Notes under the pieces: generated by a model
The model's database searches: none
Seen by the model: the letters and a program-made list of their open reading frames with translations, nothing else
What the model was told of the DNA's origin: nothing
Made by a program: the position numbers and the translations under genes
NCBI RefSeq assembly: GCF_000023585.1
Contig: NC_012914.1
Span: forward strand, 5,773,501 to 5,837,500
Reading direction: 5' to 3'
From: Paenibacillus sp. JDR-2
Lineage (GTDB): Bacteria > Bacillota > Bacilli > Paenibacillales > Paenibacillaceae
Length of the DNA stretch: 64,000 nt
Part shown: positions 9,094 to 18,700 of the stretch, piece after piece
How positions within the stretch are numbered: position 1 is the stretch's first letter
How the letters are laid out: each line of letters begins with the position of its first letter

Positions 9094-10117
9094 AGGCTTT
9101 GTCCCGGTAGATTTTCCGGTATGCGGCCGGCGTAAGGCTCTCGAACTTTTTGAACGTCTTGATAAAATAACCCGCGTCGGCGAAGCCCAGCTCGTCGCTG
9201 ATCTGGTTGACGGACAGATCGGTTGTCTCGAGCAGCTCTTTCGCCCAGCCGATCTTCAGATGCGGGACAAACACCGAGAAATTCTCGCCCGTCTCCTTGG
9301 TGAAAATCCGGCTGAAATAACTCGGACTGACATGGCATAAGGCAGCCATCTCCTTGAGGTCCGCATTCACGTGCTTATGGCGGTAAATATAATCAAAAGC
9401 CGGCTGCAAAATAGAGTTGCCTGCCTGGTAGACGCTGGCGGAATTCTTCAGCTTTTTCTCAATCAGCGTATTGGACAGCTCGCTTTGCAGCGCTTGAATA
9501 TGCTCATAAGAGGAATCAATCGTATGCACGAGAGCAGCGGCCGGATTTTCCCTGGACAAGGAGTCCCGGTACATCTGAAGCATATCGCTCTTGCGGATCG
9601 CTTCCTCCACGATATAGTTGCACAGATGAAACAGCATATCTGCGATTTTTTCGACTTCCTCGAAAGACAACACCGGCAGCGACCGGTAATGCTCCTGCAG
9701 AGCGTTAAACTTTTTATCCGTCTCCACGTTGGGAGGCCTTGTCACGATCTGCTCAATCGGCACTTCGGGATCGCTCAGCTTCACCTGTCCCGCCATAACC
9801 GCGCCAATATATTGATTATCCACCACAATCGGAATCGCTATATCGAGAATTTGAAAATGGCATTGATAAATATAAGGCTTGTTCGAACGGACCGCCTCGA
9901 GTCCCCCTCGCGCGTCGCATTTCTGGCAATAGGACGATAACGTGGAGTCCTTCCGCACCTCGCGGCAGAAAGCCTGGCATTCGCTATGCTTGGAAACGGG
10001 GTTACCCTTGTAATCAACCGTAATGATCGCCATCTTCGTTACAAGAGACATGGAATCCTGAAGCTTGTGCCATTTGTCGATATCCATAATTTGTTTCAGA
10101 TCATATCTTGCGTTCAT
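9092..10117 (-). CDS. AraC-family regulator with PocR ligand-sensing domain
   Basis: 341-residue cytoplasmic regulator. Residues about 10-170 are a PocR domain with the usual spaced cysteines (SECQAFC, SSYCQKC, YQCHF) and the conserved IVVDNQYIGAVMAGQV stretch. A linker and an AraC double helix-turn-helix (about 240-338) with LGFADAGYFIKTFKKF follow. PocR domains are known from regulators of propanediol and glycerol metabolism. Here the gene is divergent from glycerol dehydrogenase and dihydroxyacetone kinase, so glycerol, dihydroxyacetone or a related diol is the likely effector (inference). It has a recognisable promoter at 10150-10177. Confidence 0.92.
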   Translation of the reverse strand: MNARYDLKQIMDIDKWHKLQDSMSLVTKMAIITVDYKGNPVSKHSECQAFCREVRKDSTLSSYCQKCDARGGLEAVRSNKPYIYQCHFQILDIAIPIVVDNQYIGAVMAGQVKLSDPEVPIEQIVTRPPNVETDKKFNALQEHYRSLPVLSFEEVEKIADMLFHLCNYIVEEAIRKSDMLQMYRDSLSRENPAAALVHTIDSSYEHIQALQSELSNTLIEKKLKNSASVYQAGNSILQPAFDYIYRHKHVNADLKEMAALCHVSPSYFSRIFTKETGENFSVFVPHLKIGWAKELLETTDLSVNQISDELGFADAGYFIKTFKKFESLTPAAYRKIYRDKA

Positions 10118-10149
10118 TGTGATCGCTCCAAACCTGAAGAGATAACTAT

Positions 10150-10177
10150 ATTATACTAGAACTCGTTGCTAGGACAA
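10150..10177 (-). promoter_or_regulatory. Promoter of PocR-AraC regulator gene
   Basis: On the minus strand TTGTCC (10172-10177), a 16-base spacer and a perfect TATAAT (10150-10155) sit 33 bases before the start codon. The divergent gldA side has TATAAT at 10275-10280 without a good -35, as expected for a promoter needing an activator. Confidence 0.6.
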
Positions 10178-10384
10178 AATAGTACAATTCCAGGAAGGAT
10201 TGAGCATAAAAACACCATCTTAATCTGCTTTATTTTGCGCTTATCGTACAATGCTTCCTCCCGCCTCCTAATTTTATAATGAGAGTAGTCGGTAAGCTGC
10301 GGCTTGCCATGGCTCATGCTTACGAAGTATGAATTACCACATAATAAACCTTGTATGACAATTCATTTCAGGAGGTTATTCAAA

Positions 10385-11521
10385 ATGAGAAAAGCATTTA
10401 TCAGCCCAAGCAAATACGTTCAAGGTGAAAACGAACTGCTTAACCTCGGCTTTTTTGTTCAATCGTACGGCGATTCCGCCCTTCTTATTGCTCATCCCGA
10501 AGATGTAAAGCGCGTAAAGGACAAGCTGGACTTTACTTCTAATAAATTCAATATTACGCTGGTTGAAAGCGGATTCCGCGGTGAATGCTCCCGTGAGGAA
10601 ATCGCCCGGCTGAAAGAGCTTGCCCGCGAGAAAAACTGCTCCTGCACGATTGGTCTCGGCGGCGGCAAAGCAATCGATACCGCTAAATGCGTGGCCGAAG
10701 GCGAAGCGCTTATTATCGTTCCGACGATAGCCGCGACCGATGCTCCAACAAGCCATTCCGCGGTTATTTACACCAATGACGGAGCTTTCGAGGATTATGC
10801 TTACTTCAAATCCAGCCCTAGCGTTGTTATGATCGACACGACCGTTATTGCCAATGCCCCTACCCGCTTCCTCGTATCCGGCATGGGTGACGCGCTGTCG
10901 ACTTACTTTGAAGCAAGAGCAACTTCCCGCTCCTTCTCCAAAGTAAATGCCGGCCTGCCTAACGGCGTACATGCCGGTGCGGCGCCAATTGCCCGCGGAA
11001 CCAAAGCGGCGCTTGCGCTCGCGAAGCTCTGCTATGAGACACTCCTCGAGGACGGCGTGCAAGCGAAATTGGCATCCGACAGCAACAAAGTAACGACGGC
11101 GCTTGAGAACATCATCGAGACCAACATCCTGCTCTCCGGTCTTGGCTTCGAAAGCGGCGGCCTTGCGGCAGCCCATGCGATCCATAACGGTCTGACCGTG
11201 CTAGAAGGCACGCATCACTATTTCCACGGCGAGAAGGTTGCCTTCAGCACGATTGCGCAGCTCGTTCTGGAGAATGCGCCGAAGGAAGAAGTAAACGAAG
11301 TTCTTGCATTCTGCGCGGCGGTTGGACTGCCTGTATGTCTTTCCGACATCGGCGTAGACAGCATTACGGATGAGGAGCTTGCCCAGGTTGCGGCGCTTGC
11401 CTGCATCCCGGAAGAATCGATTCATGCTATGCCATTCCCGATTACGGAGGAAGCTGTAGCCGCTGCGATCATCGTTGCCGATCAGCTCGGCCAGGCTTTC
11501 AAACAAGGAAGGAAGTCGTAA
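10385..11521 (+). CDS. gldA: Glycerol dehydrogenase (NAD+, zinc)
   Basis: 378-residue cytoplasmic iron/zinc-type dehydrogenase converting glycerol and NAD+ to dihydroxyacetone and NADH. The dinucleotide-binding IGLGGGKAIDTAK (about 90-102), the TIAATDAPTS loop and the three metal ligands (Asp in MGDALSTYFEA, His in AAAHAIHNG, His in YFHGEK) are all present, and the length is normal. I use the ATG at 10385 preceded by AGGAGG; the frame opens at 10304, but the first 27 residues lack support. It is followed one base after its stop by the dihydroxyacetone kinase start, so product passes straight to the next enzyme. Control by the divergent PocR-AraC protein is likely. Confidence 0.96.
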   Translation: MRKAFISPSKYVQGENELLNLGFFVQSYGDSALLIAHPEDVKRVKDKLDFTSNKFNITLVESGFRGECSREEIARLKELAREKNCSCTIGLGGGKAIDTAKCVAEGEALIIVPTIAATDAPTSHSAVIYTNDGAFEDYAYFKSSPSVVMIDTTVIANAPTRFLVSGMGDALSTYFEARATSRSFSKVNAGLPNGVHAGAAPIARGTKAALALAKLCYETLLEDGVQAKLASDSNKVTTALENIIETNILLSGLGFESGGLAAAHAIHNGLTVLEGTHHYFHGEKVAFSTIAQLVLENAPKEEVNEVLAFCAAVGLPVCLSDIGVDSITDEELAQVAALACIPEESIHAMPFPITEEAVAAAIIVADQLGQAFKQGRKS

Positions 11522-11522
11522 G

Positions 11523-13283
11523 ATGAAAAAGATCATCAATCAGCCGGAGACGCTTGTCCGCGAGATGTGTAACGGACTTGCAATGGCTCATCCAGGCCTT
11601 GAATTCAACTCCAAATATAAAGTCATGAAGAAAAAAGACATCAATGCCGCCAAAGTGACGCTGATCAGCGGCGGCGGGAGCGGCCACGAGCCGGCTCATG
11701 CCGGCTTTATCGGCAAAGGGATGCTGGATGCGGCAGTCTGCGGCGACGTATTCGCCTCCCCTTCCCAAATTCAGGTCTATCAGGCGATTAGGTCTACGGC
11801 AAGCGAGCAAGGCACGCTGCTTATTATCAAGAACTACAGCGGCGACATGATGAACTTCAAGAACGCCGCTAGTCTTGCGGCGGAAGACGGCATTCAAGTC
11901 GGTTATGTCAAAGTAGACGACGACATTGCCGTTGAAGACAGCCTGTATACGGTGGGACGCCGAGGCGTTGCCGGTACGGTGCTTGTCCACAAGATTGCCG
12001 GTGCGGCGGCGGAAGCGGGACGGAGTCTCGCCGAAGTAAAAGCTGCGGCCGAGAACGCGATTGCCCATGTCCGCAGCATCGGGTTTGCTTTTACCTCCTG
12101 CACGGTTCCGGCGAAAGGCACGCCTACGTTTGCGATTGGCGAAGACGAAATGGAATATGGCGTTGGTATCCACGGCGAGCCTGGAATCCGCAGAGAGAAG
12201 CGGATTTCCGCCGACGAGCTGTCGCAGCGCATGGTTTCGGAGCTGCTTGCCAGCTTGGGCATGAATGCCGGTTCCACAGAGGAAGTTGCTGTTCTGGTCA
12301 ACGGCTTTGGCGGCACACCGCTACAGGAACTGTACCTGCTGAACAACGCCGTCATGCGTGAGCTGCACGAAAAAGGCATTGCCGTTAACAAGGTGTTTGT
12401 CGGCAACTACATGACCAGCATCGATATGGCAGGTGCATCCCTGTCAATCATGAAGCTGGACGAGCAGCTGAAGCAGCTGCTGAACGAAGAATGCGATACG
12501 CCTGCTTTCATCGTGCGCGGCGGTGCCTCGGAGAACGTGTCTTACGTGGCATTGGAGGAACAGGCGGCAATCGCAGAGAACGTGTCTTACCGCGTAGAAA
12601 CCGGCGAAGAGTATGCCGTAGTGGAGAACGGAAAGCTGTCCCTTCGCAACATGACTTACCTCATTGACAAGATGAGCGAGATCATTATCGAGAACGAAGT
12701 GCCATTCTGCGAGCTGGATTCCCATGCCGGCGACGGAGACTTTGGCATGAGCGTGGCAAAAGGCTTCAAGCAGCTGAAAGCGGAATGGAAGGATATCGCG
12801 GGCGAGTCCAAGGATATCGGCAGCTTCCTGCATGCCTGCTCCCTGATCATTATGGAGCATTGCGGCGGCGCTTCCGGCCCGATCTGGGGCTCGGCCTTCC
12901 GCGCGGGCGGCAAATATGCCGAAGGCAAAACGGAGCTGACTGTTGCCGAGGTAGCAGAACTGCTTGATGCGGTAGTGAAAGGCATTCAGGCAACCGGCGA
13001 AAGATCGTTTGGCCGCGGCGCCGTTGTAGGCGACAAGACGCTCATCGACGCGTTGATCCCTTATGCGCAAAGCTGGAAATCCGCGGCGGAAGCGGGAACC
13101 GAGCTGAAGTCTGCCGGCATTGCGGCTGCGGATGCAGCGGTCGAAGGCGCCAAACAAACCGAGACTATCGTTGCCCGCATGGGCCGCGCCGGCACCGTCG
13201 GCGAACGCAGCATCGGTTATCCCGATGCGGGCGCTTACGCGCTTGGGGTTATTTTCACGGGATTGTCGGTCGTGTTGAAATAG
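11523..13283 (+). CDS. ATP-dependent dihydroxyacetone kinase (DhaK-DhaL fusion)
   Basis: 586-residue cytoplasmic kinase phosphorylating dihydroxyacetone to dihydroxyacetone phosphate for glycolysis. Residues 1-330 are the DhaK substrate domain, with the glycine-rich SGGGSGHEPAHAGF and the covalent substrate-binding His217 (in VGIHGEPG). Residues about 375-586 are the DhaL ATP domain with the Mg-binding aspartates 399, 404 and 406 in ELDSHAGDGDFG. The fusion and the absence of a DhaM gene indicate the ATP form, not the phosphotransferase form. I start at the ATG at 11523, one base after the gldA stop, with GGAAGGAAG upstream. A strong hairpin follows the stop. Confidence 0.96.
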   Translation: MKKIINQPETLVREMCNGLAMAHPGLEFNSKYKVMKKKDINAAKVTLISGGGSGHEPAHAGFIGKGMLDAAVCGDVFASPSQIQVYQAIRSTASEQGTLLIIKNYSGDMMNFKNAASLAAEDGIQVGYVKVDDDIAVEDSLYTVGRRGVAGTVLVHKIAGAAAEAGRSLAEVKAAAENAIAHVRSIGFAFTSCTVPAKGTPTFAIGEDEMEYGVGIHGEPGIRREKRISADELSQRMVSELLASLGMNAGSTEEVAVLVNGFGGTPLQELYLLNNAVMRELHEKGIAVNKVFVGNYMTSIDMAGASLSIMKLDEQLKQLLNEECDTPAFIVRGGASENVSYVALEEQAAIAENVSYRVETGEEYAVVENGKLSLRNMTYLIDKMSEIIIENEVPFCELDSHAGDGDFGMSVAKGFKQLKAEWKDIAGESKDIGSFLHACSLIIMEHCGGASGPIWGSAFRAGGKYAEGKTELTVAEVAELLDAVVKGIQATGERSFGRGAVVGDKTLIDALIPYAQSWKSAAEAGTELKSAGIAAADAAVEGAKQTETIVARMGRAGTVGERSIGYPDAGAYALGVIFTGLSVVLK

Positions 13284-13296
13284 CAGGTGGATATAG

Positions 13297-13329
13297 AAAC
13301 AGCAGCAGTCGTGATGACTGCTGCTGTTT
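13297..13329 (+). terminator. Rho-independent terminator after dihydroxyacetone kinase
   Basis: A 14-bp perfect stem (13297-13310 with 13316-13329) around a 5-base loop, built on CAGCAGCAGTC, followed by TTT. The AAA at the other side means it could also stop the convergent SDR transcript. Confidence 0.8.
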
Positions 13330-13360
13330 ACTATATGGAAGAACTTTTGCTCGCACACTC

Positions 13361-14149
13361 TTAAAACCCGCCTCTGGAATGAATAATTTGACCGGTTATC
13401 CATTCTGAATCATCGCTTGCTAGAAACGTGATCAGACGCGCTGCATCTTCCGGAAGTCCAATCCGGCCCATCGGGAACTGCGGCAACAGACCCTCTTTCA
13501 ACTCTTCGGACATCCAGCCCGTATCGGTAGGACCGGGATCAACGGCGTTTACCGTTATGCGAAGCGGAGCCAGCTCTGCGGCCAGCGATTCGGTAAAGAC
13601 GGAAATAGTGCCTTTTGTTGCTGCATATGCAAGATTCCCGGGCATAGGGCCTTTCCCCTGGCCGGAGGTAAGGTTGATGATTCGTCCGCCTAATTTGCAA
13701 AGGGTGGATTGCTCTGCCTCAAGCATGCGAGCGAATTCCGCAGTTAACATAAATGTACCCCTGATATTTACCGCGCAATGCGCGTCAATCAGAGCTTCGG
13801 TCAACTGCCGGAAATCGGCATCCACGCTGTAAGTCGCGTTATTCACGAGAATGGTCGGAATACCAACGGTCTTCCGCACTTCTTCCAATAGCAACAAGCC
13901 CGAACCCGGCAAAGCAAGATCCAACTCCATATTTCCTACTTTTCGACCTGATTGACGAAGCTCCCCGGCGAAAAGATCAGGCCAGCTTTCATTGGCGTCA
14001 TTCGGATATATATTTTTATCGTAGTCATACAGATGCGTAAAGAACAGATCGGCCCCTTCGGCGGCAAATGTCCGGCAAATGGCGGCTCCAATTCCACCGG
14101 GGCGGGTCACTCCCGTAACGATGGCGATTTTTCCTTTTAATCTGGCCAT
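13361..14149 (-). CDS. Short-chain dehydrogenase/reductase (SDR)
   Basis: 262-residue cytoplasmic NAD(P)(H)-dependent oxidoreductase. The cofactor motif is TGVTRPGGIG (12-21), LVNNATYS matches the NNAG region, the catalytic Ser is in LTSGQGKG (about 161-168), and Tyr/Lys are in YAATK (about 175-179). The C-terminus ITGQIIHSRGGF fits FabG-like SDRs. An insertion after the cofactor motif (YDYDKNIYPNDANESWPD) resembles the SDR subgroup annotated in bacilli as 3-ketoacyl reductase-like with unknown substrate. It stands alone between the dihydroxyacetone kinase terminator and a repeat cluster. Ribosome site CGGGAGG precedes the ATG. Confidence 0.9.
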   Translation of the reverse strand: MARLKGKIAIVTGVTRPGGIGAAICRTFAAEGADLFFTHLYDYDKNIYPNDANESWPDLFAGELRQSGRKVGNMELDLALPGSGLLLLEEVRKTVGIPTILVNNATYSVDADFRQLTEALIDAHCAVNIRGTFMLTAEFARMLEAEQSTLCKLGGRIINLTSGQGKGPMPGNLAYAATKGTISVFTESLAAELAPLRITVNAVDPGPTDTGWMSEELKEGLLPQFPMGRIGLPEDAARLITFLASDDSEWITGQIIHSRGGF

Positions 14150-14185
14150 TTTAGATTTACCTCCCGTATCAGTTATAGTGGTCCT

Positions 14186-14372
14186 GCTAACGAAACCTCA
14201 TATGCTTATTTATCAAAAAACAACAGTTTTACGATTCTAACGAAACCTCGTAACGCTATTTGGTTCCTTGAAGACATCATAATACGTTTTTATGGACTAT
14301 AGCGATATGAGGATTCGTTACAAATCCAAATGCCGTCATTTCGAGCCGATAGCGCTATGCAGGTTCGTTAGC
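14186..14372. repeat. Cluster of four short intergenic repeats, two direct then two inverted
   Basis: A unit of about 22 bases built on TAACGAAACCTC and a following ATAGCGxTAT-like half occurs four times: plus orientation at about 14187-14209 and 14237-14260, inverted at about 14298-14320 and 14349-14372. Each inverted copy reads AGCGxTATGxxGGTTCGTTA or nearly so. The pairs are about 50 bases apart, so RNA from this region could fold into one long hairpin. No gene was seen inside. Confidence 0.75.
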
Positions 14373-14387
14373 CCAAAATGACGCAAA

Positions 14388-14414
14388 GAAAAACAGCCAA
14401 TCAAAGACTGGCTG
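14388..14414 (-). terminator. Terminator for small membrane protein gene
   Basis: CAGCCAATC (14394-14402) pairs with GACTGGCTG (14406-14414), with one mismatch and a 3-base loop. On the minus strand it is followed by TTTTTC. It lies about 18 bases after the stop codon at 14432. Confidence 0.75.
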
Positions 14415-14431
14415 CCGGCATGCAAAATGAT

Positions 14432-14593
14432 TCATTTTTTGTTTTTCTTTGAAGCCATCCAGAAAACGAGAATAACGACGGGAATAAAGATAAACCAAGG
14501 AATATGAATCGTGCTTTGGGTAATCACGGCGAGCACCAGTACGCCTAAAGCGCCAATAATGAGCCAGAGGCAACCTCTGCCAAACGTCTCCAT
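14432..14593 (-). CDS. Small hydrophobic membrane protein, unknown function
   Basis: A 53-residue protein starting METFGRGCLW, with two hydrophobic stretches (about 8-27 and 30-46) and a basic tail SKKNKK, consistent with a two-span membrane protein. I choose the ATG at 14593 because GGGAGGAGG lies about 10 bases upstream; a longer frame to 14680 has no such support. A terminator follows directly. No family recognised and no clear link to neighbours, so the function is unknown. Confidence 0.6.
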   Translation of the reverse strand: METFGRGCLWLIIGALGVLVLAVITQSTIHIPWFIFIPVVILVFWMASKKNKK

Positions 14594-14696
14594 GCCTACG
14601 AATCCTCCTCCCTCTTTGACTGCCTTCTTTAAGCCAATTGTATTAATCGGGACTCGATAATAAAACGGCGAAGGCAACAAAAAGCCGGAAGAAGCA

Positions 14697-15647
14697 TTAT
14701 CGTTTCAGTTTATTTTCAAGTTCGAGCTCAAGATGCCATTCGTACCGTCCGTAACCGGGAATAACCGAGGTTTCTCCTTCGTCCCAAGCCGCGGAGGCAT
14801 CGTCGAGGAAGCCGGTTGCGGGCTCCAGCGCGACATGATACTGATTCAAATAACCGCCGTAATTCGCCCATACCGCCAAATAAGGAACCTGCTCTTTCGG
14901 GAATGTCATCGTCAGCATCTCCCCGCTTGCCGGATCATATAAGGAAGCCCGGCCTTCCGGCAGCGTACCGTCAAAATAAAACTTCTCCGCGGTTTCCGCG
15001 CTTGCCGCTTCCGCGATATTTAAGCTAACGTCCGGCAGAGGCCTTGGCCACGGCAGAAGCGTCCCCTTATCGCCAAGTCTGCGATTATGGGAGTAGGATA
15101 CCGCAATTCGTTCCAGCTTTGCGGGTACGATAATTTCCATTCCCGCTTCGACTTGAAACAAAGGATGAGCCGCCCATAGAAACGGGAGAGGTTCTGCTCC
15201 TAGATTATGAGCGATATAATCAATCCTCAAGCGGCCTTCTTCCGTAAAAGAGTAGGTCTTCTCCAACCGGTAAGGCAGTCTGCGGCCTTCCACTTCGCAA
15301 AACAAACGATTATCCCGCAGGCCGCATTGCCAAGCCAGCGACCATACCTCGCCGTGATCGGGCAGATCGATGCCCGCCCAGGGCGATTGCTGCAGGCGGC
15401 AAGCGTCAACCGTCGGGAACATCTCGTCCCAGCCGCTGCCGTCAGCTACCGCGAATGAACTGGCATACCCCAAGTTGCCAAGCGGAAGCGTAGTGCGGGA
15501 CAGCCACTCTCGGCTGGTGGCAGCGTCCTTCAGCGATACGACCTTGCTGCCCAGCGACGGAATAAGCGTCAGCTCCAGCATGGAAGAACAGCCTCTCCAT
15601 GCCTCGTAACCCTCGAACATCACTTTCTCCCAATACATGCTTGTCAT
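14697..15647 (-). CDS. Aldose 1-epimerase-like (galactose mutarotase fold) protein
   Basis: About 316 residues, cytoplasmic, no signal peptide. Family features are the early LIPSLGSKVVSLKD strand, FPTVDACRLQ, the DHGEVWSLAW loop (about 95-104, in the position of the conserved His of mutarotases) and LPFLWAAHPLF with a second conserved His (about 158-168). The C-terminus has NYGGYLNQYHVALEPATG. The likely role is interconverting sugar anomers or binding sugar; the substrate is unknown. The start is uncertain: TTG at 15656 or ATG at 15647, with GGGAGG upstream of both. It lies just downstream of the DUF5107-TPR gene, separated by a hairpin terminator. Confidence 0.75.
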   Translation of the reverse strand: MTSMYWEKVMFEGYEAWRGCSSMLELTLIPSLGSKVVSLKDAATSREWLSRTTLPLGNLGYASSFAVADGSGWDEMFPTVDACRLQQSPWAGIDLPDHGEVWSLAWQCGLRDNRLFCEVEGRRLPYRLEKTYSFTEEGRLRIDYIAHNLGAEPLPFLWAAHPLFQVEAGMEIIVPAKLERIAVSYSHNRRLGDKGTLLPWPRPLPDVSLNIAEAASAETAEKFYFDGTLPEGRASLYDPASGEMLTMTFPKEQVPYLAVWANYGGYLNQYHVALEPATGFLDDASAAWDEGETSVIPGYGRYEWHLELELENKLKR

Positions 15648-15694
15648 TGTCTTCAAGCACCTCCCGTTCTTATTGAAGCAGCTTCCGCAAATAA

Positions 15695-15735
15695 GGGAGC
15701 GTTATGCAGTCCTCAGCGGACTGTACCTCGCTCCC
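15695..15735 (-). terminator. Hairpin terminator after DUF5107-TPR gene
   Basis: An interrupted stem: GGGAGCG (15695-15701) pairs with CGCTCCC (15729-15735), and inside it CAGTCC (15707-15712) pairs with GGACTG (15718-15723). On the minus strand it is followed by TTATTT. It starts 6 bases after the stop at 15742 and separates this gene from the epimerase-like gene. Confidence 0.7.
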
Positions 15736-15741
15736 GTTAAA

Positions 15742-18700
15742 TTATGACATGTAGGCCAAGGCCGGCAAGCTGCGATGAATAGCGGCACCCTGATGGGTCG
15801 GCTCAAGCTCCAGCACTTCGCGGAAATGCTCTTCGGCTGTTGCTGCCTGCCCTAAGCCTAATTGACCAAGCGCTATCATGTAGTGGCAATGAATGCGGTT
15901 CTTTTTGTCCAGATCCTCGTCGAAGACCAGGAAATCCGGAAGCGATACCGCAAAGTAATCGATTTTCTGCGGCTGGAACAAATGCTGCTCGCCGTAGTCG
16001 ACCAGCTTGTTGAAGCGGCTGCGCGCTTCCCGCTCGCGTCCCAGCTCGCGCAAAGCCACGCCTTGGTAATAAATCATGTGAGGCGGCTGATCGTTGTAGA
16101 ACATGGCGCTGGTTGGTTCGTCCAGCCCTTCCGAAGCCAGCGACCAGAAGGTCTCAGCCTGCTCCGCGTGGCCAAGGATCCGGTACGCAATGCCGAGATA
16201 GTAGTTGATATTGTTCTCCTGCGCGCCATCAAGCTTGCCCTCGTTGATGGACAACGGATATTGTTTGGCCGCTTCCAGCTGGTTGATGGCTTCGGCGGCT
16301 TGCCCTTGCTCCAGAAGCTGCTTAGCGAGCTCTACGCGAGCCAGTACGTATTGAGCCGGCACCTTTCCTTCTCCACCCTCCCAAGGATGGAAATAACGGG
16401 CGAAGATGAGCTTCAGCGCTTCTTCATGACGGCCAAGCGAGTTGTGAAGCGTTACGTATTCAAGATACAAATCATCGCGAAGCAGGACCAGCTCCTTATT
16501 CCGCTCCAAGATGGTCAAGCGTTGCTCCGCCGTATAGGCCAGCTTCTTGTACAGCTGATCCAGCTCGTAGAAGATGCGGGCGTCATCCGGCGCCAAGGCA
16601 TGGGCTTTCTCAAGCGAAGCCAAGGCGGCTTCCGGCTTGTTCTGTTTATTGTAATAAGCAAGCGCGAGATTACGGTGAACGGTCGCGTAATTGCCGTCGA
16701 TGCCGGTCGAAGCCTCCCAGCTTGCCGCGGCTTCGGCATGGCGCTTCTTGTCATACAGCAGGTTGCCGAGATAATAGAACGCTCTTGCGTCATCCGCGCG
16801 CATCCGGGACGCATGGGTCAGGGCGACGTAATCCGCAATCGTATTCGGGAAGCAGTAAGCTGGATTCGCTACTTGACCAAACGAGTAGTAATAGTTGCCG
16901 GCGGTTTGGTCTCCGGCCATATGATGGTAGTATCCCTGGTAATAATGGACCATCGGATAGACGTTGCCCGCCGTCCGCTCCTCGATTCGTCCCAGCACGT
17001 CAAGCGCTTCGGCGTACAATCCCGCATCCGCGTAATCCTGCGCCAGCGAGATGTAATTGTGGGCATCGTCCCGCATAAGGCCGGCAAGAGCTTCCAAAGC
17101 TGACGAGGCTTGCTCTTCTCTGCCCTCAAGCTGGTGAATGCGAATCCATTCGTTACGCGAGCCAAAGTCGATAGGATCGTAATCGGATGTTTCCGTCGCC
17201 AGCCGCCCTGCTTCTTCCAGACGTCCCAGTCTGCGCAGCAGCGCCATTTTTAACAGCCGGGCCTTGCGGTTGCGATACTGCGCATCGATGGAACGATCAA
17301 TTAGCTCCAGCGCTTCTTCGTATTTGCCGCTGCCTGCAGCCAGCTGAGCAAGAGCAAAGTATCCCGCAGCTTGCCAAGCTCCGGACCAGACCGACTTATA
17401 GAATGCGGCGAACGCTTCCTCGTGGCGTCCCTGCCATTTGAGCACCTTGCCCAGATGGAAGAACGGCTCCGCGTCGTATGGCCGTGCATTATGCCGCGTC
17501 AGCGTCTCGATCGCGCGGCGGAAATACGTCTCGCTCTCCGCGAACTGGCCGCGGCGCAGCAGCAGCAAGCCGTAAGCATTGTTCAGGCGGATATCCCCCG
17601 GATCGCGCTTAAGTCCTTCCAAGTAGTAAGGATCCGGCTCATAAGTAGCATGCCTGTACTGTTCCAAATGCTGGGCCGCCAAGAACAGAGCCTCTGTACT
17701 GCGAAGCTCTTCCGGCTCGCCAATCGCTTTTGCCGGATCCGGCGTCTTCTCCAGCTGCTTCCGCTGCGGACGATAGCTGACAAGCTCTTTGCCGTTGTCC
17801 GCGAATACAGCAAGCTTCAGGTTCTCCTCCAGCTCCCCTTCTTCAAGAACCACCGCTTCCGTGAATACCTGGGATGGAGATAAAGCCGCCATTTGATCGA
17901 TATAGGTGCGGGCTGCTCCCTTTAACACGATACGGGCTTTTTCGAAGACCGAAGTCGCGTAAGCATTTACTCTAGCCTGCTGGCCTTCGACCTCCAAATT
18001 GACCGCGGCATTAATCGTAGCGTTTTTCACCATGCCGACTTCCTTGTAAGGCATAAAGTATTGCTTGAAGCTCTTCTCCTCGTATGGCTGCAGCCAGGTG
18101 AAGTCCGGCTGGTTATCCGTATAAACGCCCGTCATCAGTTCGATGTAAGGCCCGTCCTCGTCCGTCAGGTTCCGGTCCCAAGCCTGGCCGAATTCGCCAT
18201 GCCCCCAGGTCCATTGTTTTTTGCCGGGAGACACATGCTTGTTGGCAATATGAAGAATGCCCGCTTTTACGTTGTGGTCATAGCCGCCGACAAAGTCGTA
18301 ATCCGACCGGTATGCCATGTACGAGGTTGGCACCGGTATGTTGCGGTAACGGGAGATGTCGACGCCTTCGGAATAATCCATTTTGTAATACGTCCCGGTT
18401 GCGATCGGGAATTTGGATACATCCCGCTTGCCGTGGTCAAACACGGCGTGAACGTCTGGCGGAAATACGGACTGCGTATGGTCGTTGACCGCAACCGCCG
18501 GATTCGCCCACCACAGGAACGTTTGCGGCTCGGAGGTCCGGTTGAACAGCTGCGCGCTTATTTCCAGATAAGCCTTTCCGGGAAACAGGGTGAAGCCCGT
18601 TGTTACTTTGGTGCCGTACATCCGGTCGATCTCGCCGACCCATACGGTCTTGCTGCCGTCCGCATTTTCCCGAATATCGCATTCCACCGGTCCATAGGTG

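Noticed and set aside
10298..10335. GTAAGC/GCTTAC inverted repeat in the gldA leader as a riboswitch
   Set aside because: Only six base pairs with a long loop, and no conserved riboswitch core could be recognised.
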